The position numbers were made by a program, and so were the translations under genes. The notes under the pieces are model-generated. The model searched no databases. It saw only the letters and a list, made by a program, of their open reading frames with translations, and was not told the DNA's origin. A stretch of 19,118 nucleotides of DNA from Usnea hakonensis (taxonomy: Eukaryota > Ascomycota > Lecanoromycetes > Lecanorales > Parmeliaceae). Each line of letters begins with the position of its first letter. Positions within the stretch are counted from its first letter, which is position 1. The stretch lies in NCBI GenBank assembly GCA_013423325.1, contig BLJB01000223.1:1-19118 (forward strand). Reading direction: 5' to 3'. Of this stretch, positions 1 to 8,159 are shown piece after piece.

Positions 1-456
1 CTAGTTCGGGTAGTAGAGGTTAAAGTCTCCTATTATTATCTATTCCCCTTATCCCTAGACCTCCTTCTTTAGTATTAGGAGGCTTAATAGGTTATTAATA
101 GTAACTAGGGATAGGCTAGGATTATATATATTAAGGATCTAAATCGCCTCTTTTCCTATAGCTCTATCTTTTCCTTTAAGCTTTATAGTAATAGTATAGA
201 TATTCTTAGATAGGGATATCTCTTCCTATATATTAATATCGATCCTCTTATTAACGTAGAGGTATACCCTTATACCCGCTTCGCCCCTATATAATAGGAA
301 GAATTCGCTAGTTCCCGGGTTATATAATAACTTCGTATATATATTCTACTAAGGTTCCTAGATCGCTAAGACGTTGGCCTACTTTATCTCTAGATTATTA
401 AGTAGCGCTATTATCGTTCCTAGTTCGCCTCTTATATTATACTATAGTATTATTAG
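1..456 (-). pseudogene. LINE ORF2 endonuclease domain (partial, stop-riddled)
   Basis: Read on the minus strand from about 456 downwards, with RIP-type stops taken as Gln, the frame gives the expected order of LINE endonuclease motifs: an opening LIILQYNIRGELG block, a VLAIQEP block (catalytic Glu), a segment resembling the family's LLYR/VNKRI motifs, a YNPS block, and GDFNLYYPN at 30-4. In the family the last motif is normally GDFNLHHP, so the two Tyr are what His CAC to TAC change would give. The domain is cut by the window start. It cannot be translated as it stands. Identification as a LINE endonuclease is firm; the Tad1 clade is inferred from the linked gag. Confidence 0.8.
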
Positions 457-849
457 GGTCTAGCTTTCTATTATAGGGAGTTTAGTAACTAGGAGTTCTA
501 TTCTTAGGCGTCTTATATCTAGACTTCCTAGGACTCGGATAGTTAGGCTACCTCCGTTAGTCTCTAGGTTCCTATCCCGGATAGAATCCGTAGCGATATT
601 TAGCTAACCTCCTTTATTATAAATCTTCCTAGTCTTCCTACTCTAGGAGCTCTTCTAAGTATCCCGGAGTCTTCCTCTTCGCGACCGCTTCCTATATCGA
701 TTATATCTCGTATTCTCTTCTTTCTAGACGGAACTACCGTAAATCCATTAATAGTCTTTAGCGCTTCGGTAAGCCTTACCCCTCCTAGGTTAGAGGTCGT
801 TATTAGCCTTAGTATTAGCTTTCTCGCGACCTTCTCGGTCTCTTACCTC

Positions 850-2030
850 TTTCTCGGGTATATCCTCTGGTACGCTACGTGGCCCCTACCGCCGCATGCC
901 GCGCATACTCTAAGGGCCCCCGGAGCCACCTTATTATACTCCCTAGTATCGTGCTTCTAGTTGCACTCGGTATATCTAGTCTCATTTTTATAGTGGGCTA
1001 CTATATAGCCCTACTCCTAGTAATTGAAGCACTATACCGCTCCGTATATATAGTACGATACCTCCTTCGCCTCCCCCGCCTCGACTAGGCCTCTTAGTAC
1101 TAGTCCGGAGGCCATTTCTTCCGTGGTAACGTCGATAATTAGCGACGAGTACCTTTTTTTACCCCCTTCTAGTACCGGTCTCCTCGCGCTCGCCATCCAC
1201 TTCGCCTTTACTACGTCTAGGTCTAGGTATAGTCTCCCGTTATCCTCTTATATCTTCTTCTTTACGGCTTCCTTATTCTCCGTATCTATCGCCTCGATCT
1301 TTATCCCGTATACTATTACGGTATAGGTCCTCTTTACTACCTTCGCGATCTTGAATTTCTTAGTAGCCCAGGTTAGGTCTCCCTCTAATAGCTCCTTCGC
1401 CTTCGCGCTAGCTATCTAGAGTTCTATATCCCCGCTCTTTAGTTGCCGCGCTGTCACGATATCTTCTAACGCGTATCCTACTATCTTAAAGGACGCGACG
1501 AGGTTCTCGCTAGTTACCCCCGCAGTAGATGTCCTCTCCCCTTCCTCTTCTATTCTGACTAGGAGTTATCTTGTCCGCCTAGACTCTTCCGTTATCTCCC
1601 TCTGGGCCTATGCTGCTGGCCCTCTCCTCGTATTCTATATTAGTGACCTCGTGAAGGGGTTGCCTTTGCTCCAGTATCCCCCTGGGGAGCCCTGGAGGGT
1701 CGGAGTGCTCGCCCCACTATCTGCTGGGCTCTGGGGCCTGCATGCTTCCCTCTGCGTATAGGCTTCGAGGTCGATTTGCTATCCTTTAATAAAGGTCTAG
1801 GTACCTCCTAGGTTCTTCGTATACGCCTCCTATACGGCCGCGCTAAGCTCTCTAAACGGCGTATTTTTAATAGCTTCTAATATAGTAATAGCGTCACTCG
1901 CTTATTCCTTCCTATTTGCCTGGCTTCTCCCGAGGCTCCTCCTATTAGTCGCCCCCCCTACCGGCTAGTTAGGGGCCTAAGTCGCGTATTCTTAACGCGT
2001 TTCTCCTACCACTACCTTACCTCCTCTACC
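850..2030 (-). pseudogene. LINE ORF1 gag-like protein with CCHC zinc knuckles (decayed)
   Basis: The minus strand near 1080-1140 reads SLIIDVTTEEMASGLVLRG, typical of the region just before the zinc knuckles in fungal LINE gag proteins. It continues into a Cys/His-rich tail: an EHDTREYN block at about 929-956, and a C-x2-C-x4-H knuckle (CAACGGRGH) at 879-905 whose last Cys is lost. These proteins bind element RNA to form the retrotransposition particle. The frame is broken by RIP stops and possible shifts, so no product is expected. The N-terminal half (about 1440-1770) is far less mutated than the rest. Upstream limits are approximate. Confidence 0.7.
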
Positions 2031-2039
2031 ACTATCGAT

Positions 2040-2890
2040 TGCTCCGCTCCCCTCTGCTCCCACCCCAAGTCGCTTGCGTGCTTCGTACGCCTCGTTGCTA
2101 CTGTCAACCATGGATTGGAATAAGCGTCCCTCCATTTCCAGAGAGTAGCTTTAAGATCTATAAAAGTATTATTAAAGAATATATTATTAAGGATATTTAT
2201 AATAAACCTAATAGCCCTAGTAAATATATACTAGATATTCGTAAGGTACTTAATAAGATTAAGACGAAATTCTATAATTTAGAAACTAATACTATAGATT
2301 AGAAAGACGATATAAGGAAGCGAGTTTCTATTTAGTAGATCTTTATACTATAGTAAATAATAGGTCTAATTTATTAATAGGATATTTAGAAGGCCCTAAA
2401 AAAGCTTACTAATAATAAATATAATATTATTAAGCTAAGGAGGCTTAAGGAGTAGATATCTACTTAATATAAACCTCTAAATTTAGCCCTAAATTAGCGA
2501 TAGCGAGGTCTCCTCTATATCTCTATAGTAGACTACTAACTCTATTAGATCTCCTATATAAATTACCCTTAGATAGTAGTTATATAGGTAGGCTTCTATA
2601 ATCTATATAGAGGCTATATAGAGATCCTTTCCGCTTTACTAAAGGCGATAGCGAGGTCCCTATAGTAGACTACTAACTCCGCTAGATCTCCTATATAAAT
2701 TATACCCGGGCGGGAGCCGTATAGGCGGTCTACTATAGAGCGTTCTCCGCTCTATTAGAGGCGATAGCGAGGTAGCTAGTGACGGTAATAGTAACTATAG
2801 TAATTACGATAGTAATATTACTTTATTTTAATATAGCTACTATCTATTACGCTTAGCTACCCGTATTATACGCTAATAGTAATTTTTTTA
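2040..2890. other. AT-rich, RIP-affected non-coding stretch
   Basis: About 850 bases with very few CpA or TpG after about 2140, and stops in all frames. The plus strand from 2039 has an 87-codon open frame, but its composition changes abruptly from GC-rich to Ile/Lys/Asn-rich at about 2150. I recognise no protein in it. It is probably the decayed remains of another repeat next to the LINE. The change back to normal composition occurs at about 2890-2916. Confidence 0.6.
2497..2773. repeat. Interspersed short direct repeats (13-nt core x3, 42-nt block x2)
   Basis: The core gcgatagcgaggt occurs at 2497-2509, 2645-2657 and 2761-2773. After the first two copies comes a 42-nt block (2524-2565 and 2661-2702) starting tatagtagactactaactc and ending ctcctatataaatta. 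The two blocks differ at three positions, all transitions (tatt against cgct), as expected if one copy was hit more by RIP. The spacing of the cores is about 148 and 116 nt, so this is a decayed tandem duplication and not a regular satellite. Confidence 0.75.
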
Positions 2891-2892
2891 GC

Positions 2893-2916
2893 ATTGGCTA
2901 AGGTTTAAAAGCATCC
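2893..2916 (+). repeat. 24-nt terminal-repeat-like sequence, copy 1
   Basis: The sequence starts attggcta and continues aggtttaaaagcatcc. It matches the reverse complement of 6112-6135 at 21 of 24 positions, including 16 identical bases in a row, and the plus-strand sequence at 6397-6420 at 18 of 24. It sits exactly where RIP-depleted DNA on its left gives way to normal DNA on its right, as the right end of an inserted element would. I could not find a matching left end nearby. Confidence 0.6.
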
Positions 2917-3461
2917 TGAAGTGAAGTCCTTTAGGTCTAAAACGTAACGTAAGTTATTCTACTCTAGCGGCAACACTTGGAGGGTATTTTATGTTGATTT
3001 GGAACGGAATTTGTCCGTCTTTACTTTGGTATGATAATGATCTATTGAGACCTCCAATTTTCTAGAAGAGTCGCTGTAGTAGGAATCCACAGAGAGACAC
3101 CGGGTCAGGAGATTTGTTGAGGCGAGCGAGGTTACGGGACGAATTATGGTATTGCTGTAATAATTTCGAAAGGGTAGCTGCTACTGGTGCAAGTGACCTT
3201 CAGAGAGTAGCGGGAGTACAAACGTCGAATGGAGGTCTTGTCACATAAATGGTCTAATATGTTAAATCTCAAAGGGTTAGATTTATGCTGACTACTCTGG
3301 CGCCCTTAAATTAGGTCTGGAAGCTCTGTCCAAATGCCTTGGTTTTCATGGTAATGAATTTAATAGTGTGTCTGGACCATTTGACGAGGACTTTCGAGCA
3401 ATGGCGGTGCAGTCCTTGGCTCAACCGAGATATGAGAATGCATAACAAGCCTATCATCACA
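2917..3461. other. Intergenic, 3' flank of AFG2 gene
   Basis: This stretch has normal base composition with CpA and TpG present, unlike the DNA to its left. It should contain the 3' UTR and terminator of the minus-strand AFG2 gene. I see no open frame of note, no RNA gene and no strong repeat. An additional small 3' exon of AFG2 is not excluded, but the frame ends naturally at 3462. Confidence 0.5.
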
Positions 3462-5814
3462 TCACCATGGGGTCGGATGTGAGCATCGAGCCTCGGACTT
3501 GATCCCAGAATTCTTCTCCAAGATTTCGCTGGACGAATGCCTTCCTGCTTCCCACGCCTCATACTGCCTCATCATTTCTGGTGTGACAGAGCGCTTTGCT
3601 CTTGTCAAGGCGGTAAGGAAGTGCTTCTGACCGATTAGATGCTTTCTCTTCGATTGTATCTGCTCCTCAAAGGCTGCGTAACCAGCTTGCTGGCAGATGT
3701 TAACTATCTCTGCCCCAGAAAAGCCCTCGGTCACTTCTGATAGGGCCATTAATTCGACATCATCGGAGACTTTCATATGACGTATCTGTATTTGTAAAAT
3801 GTCTCGCCTGGCCTCCAATTCTGGTAGTCCAACATACAACGTCTCTGAAAGCCTACCAGGACGGATAAGAGCTGGATCGAGGATTTCTGGTTTATTGGTT
3901 GCTGCGAGGACGAAGACGCCTTTTAGTTCCGCAATGCCATCGAGCTCATTCAACAACGTAGTAACAGTATGGATACCACCTTGTTGGCTACTGTCCCTAG
4001 CCGCTCCCAGGGCGTCAATTTCATCAAAAAAGATAATGCTAGGACTGGCAGCACGAGCTTTGCTGAAGACTTCGCGCACTGCACGCTCGGATTCTCCAAC
4101 GTACATGCTCAACAGCTCAGCGCCTTTGACTGCAAGGAAGTTCAGACCTGATTCTGTAGCTGTCGCCCTTGCGGTCATTGTTTTCGAACACCCTGGTGGG
4201 CCATATAAGAGGAGCCCCTTTTTTGGAACGAGTCCAAAATGTTTCATTTCATCAGGATACTAGACACACATTAGGAACGGTTACTGAGGTCATGTGATGA
4301 TTCCATAATAGATCTACCCTGGATGGCCACACCACTGCATGTTCAAGACGCTTCTTCACTTCGTGCTGCCCTCCGATATCACTCCACCTAGTTTCCGGGG
4401 TCTCTAAAAATATTTCTTGCATGGCTGTTGGCCGAATCTTTCGCAAGGCGCTATTGAAAGCGTCCTCCATTGTCTCAAGCAAGGCTATTGTCTCCGTTGG
4501 ACGACGTTCAAAGTCTGCATTCTTGGACTTTGATGCTTTGTCTTGAGCTTTTGTTATCTTTACTGCTTGGCGTATCAATTTGTCAAGGTCAGCTCCAACA
4601 AATCCGTGCGTACGTGCAGCTACCCTTTCCAGGGTCGAGTGAGCTGTTTCTTTTGGTAAACCGCACAGAACTCTCAGTATTTCTGCACGTGATTTTAAGT
4701 CCGGTATTGGTATCTCGATCTCAAGCTCAAGTCGGCCAGCACGTCTCAGATCTTGGTCAATGTCTGTGAGACTGCGAGTGGCTCCAACAGCAAGTGTCCG
4801 CGTCCGATCAAGTCGGTCAAGCTGCTGAGATAGAACATGTCCGAGATTCACTGATCGCGTAAGCTCCGATGGATTTTTCCCAGCAACAGATTCAAGGTTG
4901 TCAATAACGATGATACTGGGCTGACAGCTCAAGGCGTCAGAAAATATTTGGCGAACGGCAATTTCACTTTCGTCAAGTCGGTGACTGCCGACTGTGTTTC
5001 CTATATGGAAAACCCTTCGCCAACCAGCTTTGCAGATATTGCGAAGAATCGTACTTTTACCAGTGCCAGAAGTGCCATGAAGAAGAATGCCACCTTGACA
5101 TGATTGGTAAAAGAAAGGAATGTTTGTGTTACTTTCATGGGATCCACTGTAAGCGAAAACCTCGTCATTCAGATGCTCAATTTGCTTGTCCAGGCCGCCG
5201 ATTCCTTCCCTAGGAACAACAAGGAGACTCTCATTATCTTCAAAGCTGTGTACTTTCTGAGAATCGCCATGGTTTAAATACACTGTGCAGCTCCGTCGTG
5301 CACGATAGAGTGACGGTTCCGCAGACGAGTTAATCATTTGTGTCTGAAAAGATCTTTTTTCATCGTTGGCGTCCACGTTGTCAAAGGTCATGCCTGGAAC
5401 CAGTAAATCCGCCTTGCACAAATAATGCTTAAGTCGCCACGCCCAATGAGAACGTTCATCCTCGTCAAGCTTCGAAAGAGCTGCTCCTGATTCAGTTTGT
5501 GATATCTCGCGAAGAGTAACATCAGTTGCATCTACTATTGCCACATCACTACGGCGAATAGAAATTCGACTATCTAGCTTCAAACCGTAGAGGACCTGAA
5601 GGGCCTTCGATGTTTGGACCACATCTTCCTTGAGTTTTTCCGTCGCGGGCCAAACAACAGCTGGTCGGATCAACCCTTGGGGAGTCTCTATGCAGCAAGC
5701 ATCGCCAGCCCGAAGCTTGCGTATTAGGAGCTGTGTTGGCGATAGGAAAATTCGGAAAAGATCCTTCAAATCTGCACGTGAAGAAGGCCGCACCCTGTAC
5801 GTAGACTCGTCCAT
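3462..5814 (-). CDS. AFG2: AFG2/Drg1-type AAA+ ATPase (ribosome 60S maturation)
   Basis: Two exons, 5814-4318 and 4259-3462, joined across a 58-nt phase-0 GT-AG intron (4317-4260); the junction reads VVWPSR then YPDEMKHFG. The product is about 764 aa, close to yeast Afg2 at about 780. The N-terminal region (1-200) resembles the Cdc48-type substrate domain. AAA domain 1 has Walker A GTSGTGKST at 247-255, but its Walker B ends in Asp-Asn (305-306) instead of Asp-Glu. AAA domain 2 has the AFG2-type Walker A GPPGCSKT (519-526), intact Walker B IIFFDEID (578-579) and arginine fingers in RPGR (632, 635). By homology it is a cytoplasmic hexamer that strips Rlp24 from pre-60S particles and is the diazaborine target in yeast. 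I chose ATG at 5814; the four codons before it in frame begin with TTG. Reading through the intron adds 21 codons and stops, giving a domain-1-only protein. Confidence 0.9.
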
Positions 5815-6545
5815 ACTTCCTTGCAATGGAAGCTCTTAAATGACGATATGATACCTGGGGGCTTTCTTTTTCAATGGAGAGAGGTATAAAAGGTAAGAAA
5901 AAAGAAGTCATCAGGTGGTCGAACTTTTTGAAATTGGTTTTTCTCCGTCAGCATTGTAATGCCTTGAATGAAACATGGTCGACGTCGCACAGAATGCTTG
6001 CGTATGTCTCCTCGGAAAAGTTGTTACTGAAATAGGTACTCATGAAATTTAGGCTTAGGAGTTAGCGTCATAAATATAAAATACTTAGGTAGGTAATCGT
6101 AGGCAATACGCGGATGCTTTTAAACCTCGACCAATATAAAGTTTAGCGCATGTAATAATACAGCTAGTTAGTCCTACTATACAAAGAGAGAATTTCAACT
6201 ATTCGACCTTTCTACGTAATTAAAGAATTTTTAATTGTATATCTACGTCGAAGAATATTATTTTAGTCTATCTAGATTAAAAAAATTTAAATATAGTAAA
6301 GTAGGTTTAATAGTTCGTCCGTTCTTATAAAAGATATAGAGAGTTAATCTACGGGTAAAAAGAAAGCTAACGGTTTTATTCGTATTTACCCTTAGCGTTG
6401 GGTGAGGTTTAAAAATAACCCAATAGGCGAGATTCGTAAGTCTAGAAAATAAGGTGTAATGTCATGCTCACTGCCGCGCCTCCACTGCTCACTGCCAAGT
6501 TTTGACATTCAGATGACGGTCAACGAAGCTTCGAATCAAAGGTGA
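5815..6545. promoter_or_regulatory. Divergent intergenic region between AFG2 and the mitochondrial-protein gene
   Basis: About 730 nt separate the two start codons, which point away from each other, so both promoters must lie here. The parts next to the genes (5815-6040 and 6430-6545) have ordinary composition. The middle (about 6040-6430) is AT-rich, mildly RIP-affected, and contains the inverted-repeat element described separately. I see no promoter motif I would name with confidence. Confidence 0.5.
6112..6420. mobile_element. Candidate MITE-like element with inverted terminal repeats
   Basis: The left end reads ggatgcttttaaacctcg then accaat (6112-6135). The right end, 6397-6420, reads gttgggtgaggtttaaaa then ataacc. 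Left and right are imperfect inverted repeats, 18 of 24 matching. The 309-nt unit is AT-rich and partly RIP-mutated, unlike the gene-proximal DNA on both sides, and encodes nothing visible. No clean target-site duplication directly adjoins the ends, although caata occurs at 6104-6108 and 6421-6425. This fits a small non-autonomous DNA transposon, but the case rests on ends alone. Confidence 0.4.
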
Positions 6546-7771
6546 ATGCTAATATCACCATCTTCTGTGGCCCAGCGTCTACGCCTACGCCTACGGTGCA
6601 CATCGTGCGCTTCGTCCTATTCTCGACCTTTGCACACACCTAGAAAGGCCGCGAGGAGCTTTAAAAGGTTCCGACCCTCACAACCACCGCCTTCGCGAAA
6701 ACTGTCATTGCTTGAAGAGCTGTTTCCAGAAGACGTCCAAAGGGATGGCGGTCGAGATTCCAGATTTCACAACAGGACTGCAGATGTACCTCGTTTACCA
6801 CTGCCCGAGGTTGCTGATCCATCGGAAAGATTCGAACATGATCCTAAGCACGAAAGGGTACAGCCCAAGAGAGTATCAAAGATAGCGGCTGCAAACGCTT
6901 TTCGGCAGCAACAACTCGCAGTCCTTTCGCTCGGTACGGCAAGCAAGTCACTTATCGAAAGCGACTTTCGACGAATCGCCCTAAAGGGGCAACACATTGA
7001 CAACTGGACTGGTCCCGGCGACATCCTGAAAAGTGGGTCAATGGAAGAGAACGTCGCGCGGCAAATGCTTAGAAGCTAATCTGAAATGCAGTTATTCCCG
7101 TACGAGACCCAATCACGTTGGAACCAGCTGGTCGCTATTTCATACTATTCCCTAACCCCGCGTACGCTCGAACCTATCAGAATCATGTCATCCGCTTGCA
7201 CCAATTTGCTAAAACGCATACGCCGACATCTATTGAGTCACCATTACCGCTGCAACCCGGGGTGGTCATCGAAGGTGAAGATGCCTACACGATGCTGCAG
7301 GATTACTCTCTCTGCCCACCGTCTCAAAGAATACAGCTCCGAATACTCTTTTCGTCGTATTCTGTTAGTATGAAGCAAATGTTGGATCAGCGTGGATATC
7401 TTCCCCTTTCCGGGGGGACGAATAAAGCTAGCAGATCTGTGTTATTCTCCGTTGATGGTCAGCGACTGCCCACTTCTATGATCAGAGACACAGTAGCCGC
7501 GGATGGACGTGATCGGGGTTTGGCATGGGACATATCAATTGATAGGCTGGATGCGCCAACATGTGTCACAGATGGCTTTGAGGCCCCAATGGTCACGGAA
7601 ACGGATGAATTTGCAGGCTTGAGTGCCAGGCATAACATCCAATCCAGGTGGGTCATGTCGTTCTCGAGCGAAAATGAAGCAAGAAGGTTCGTGAGGGCGT
7701 GGCATAGGCGACCTTTTCTGTCAACTCAGGGCGATGAGCCTGCTATTGTCGAAGCGCAATTCATTTGGTGA
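6546..7771 (+). CDS. Conserved fungal protein, probably mitochondrial
   Basis: Two exons, 6546-7032 and 7092-7771, joined across a 59-nt GT-AG intron (7033-7091) with a branch-like ctaat at 7076-7080. The junction reads GDILK then IIPVRDPITLEPAGRYF, with one Ile codon split; this restores the continuous LFPNPAYARTYQNHV segment. The product is 388 aa. The first 45 residues are rich in Arg and Ser with no acidic residue, as in a mitochondrial presequence; no membrane segment is evident. The middle (FRRIALKGQHIDNWTGPGDI) and the C-terminus (EARRFVRAWHRRPF, ending in AQFIW) look like a conserved family in filamentous ascomycetes that I remember only as uncharacterised. The two Arg-rich helical segments could belong to RNA-binding folds, but that is a guess. 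Intron retention gives an early stop at 7077. Confidence 0.85.
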
Positions 7772-8159
7772 CTGGCGGCCCGTCGCCAAGGACCGTCAAC
7801 GTACCATCGTTTCCAATTGTACGATAGACCACAAGACGAGTTGATTTAGAAGTACTGTAAGCCGATAAAAAGTGTATACGTTGCAGTAAAGGCTTCACAT
7901 ATGAGATTTCTGTTTCCGCCCATGCGCACAATTGCAGGCCTGAGATGCGAATGAGTGGATGCGTAGAGTAAGGTAGCTAAGTACTATAGACTAGCGGCAA
8001 CGCTCGTTATTCTCAACCTTTTCACATATTGCTCTCGAGTCCCTCGTCTCAAACCCGATCATTTTATCTTCGTACCAGAGTCCGTTCAGTCTGCTGCTGT
8101 CTCCATCTATACTACAGCTTGAGCGATATCTTGTCTTCCCTCGCTATTCCTTGCTGAGT
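7772..8159. promoter_or_regulatory. Intergenic, 3' flank of mitochondrial-protein gene and ABC transporter promoter
   Basis: About 390 nt of normal composition. The last 120 nt before the ATG at 8160 are pyrimidine-rich, as is usual just upstream of fungal start codons. I see no clear TATA box or named regulatory site. Confidence 0.4.

Larger units (their letters stand above)
1..2030 (-). mobile_element. Tad1-like LINE retrotransposon, 5' portion, inactivated by RIP
   Basis: On the minus strand this stretch reads, from high to low coordinates, a gag-like ORF1 with CCHC zinc knuckles followed by the start of ORF2 with an apurinic-type endonuclease. That is the order found in fungal Tad1-clade non-LTR retrotransposons. 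Both frames contain many TAA/TAG codons where Gln or Trp is expected, as CpA to TpA change produces. The reverse transcriptase should lie beyond position 1. The 5' end is not sharply defined; I place it near 2030, where gag-like sequence fades. RIP is uneven: about 1440-1770 keeps normal CpA and TpG, while both sides are depleted. Confidence 0.8.

Noticed and set aside
879..1326. Two plus-strand open frames (69 and 67 codons) in the LINE region
   Set aside because: They are antisense to the gag-like ORF1 whose zinc knuckles and preceding motif read on the minus strand; no recognisable protein on the plus strand.
2039..2302. Plus-strand 87-codon open frame
   Set aside because: It has no ATG (it begins TTG), composition jumps midway from GC-rich to Lys/Ile/Asn-rich RIP sequence, and there is no family resemblance.
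3799..4263. Plus-strand 154-codon open frame
   Set aside because: It is antisense to AFG2 AAA domain 2, which has full Walker motifs on the minus strand.
5570..5911. Minus-strand 113-codon frame overlapping the AFG2 start, a possible upstream exon
   Set aside because: It overlaps exon 1 in another frame; no plausible intron joins it to the AFG2 frame, and the AFG2 N-terminus already has a suitable ATG and length.
6104..6425. caata on both sides of the MITE candidate as a target-site duplication
   Set aside because: The left copy is three bases away from the repeat end, so it is not a clean duplication; a 5-mer match is weak.
2964..8001. Shared 11-mer ctagcggcaac at 2964-2974 and 7991-8001
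   Set aside because: Dozens of 11-mer pairs are expected by chance in 19 kb, and the flanks do not align.
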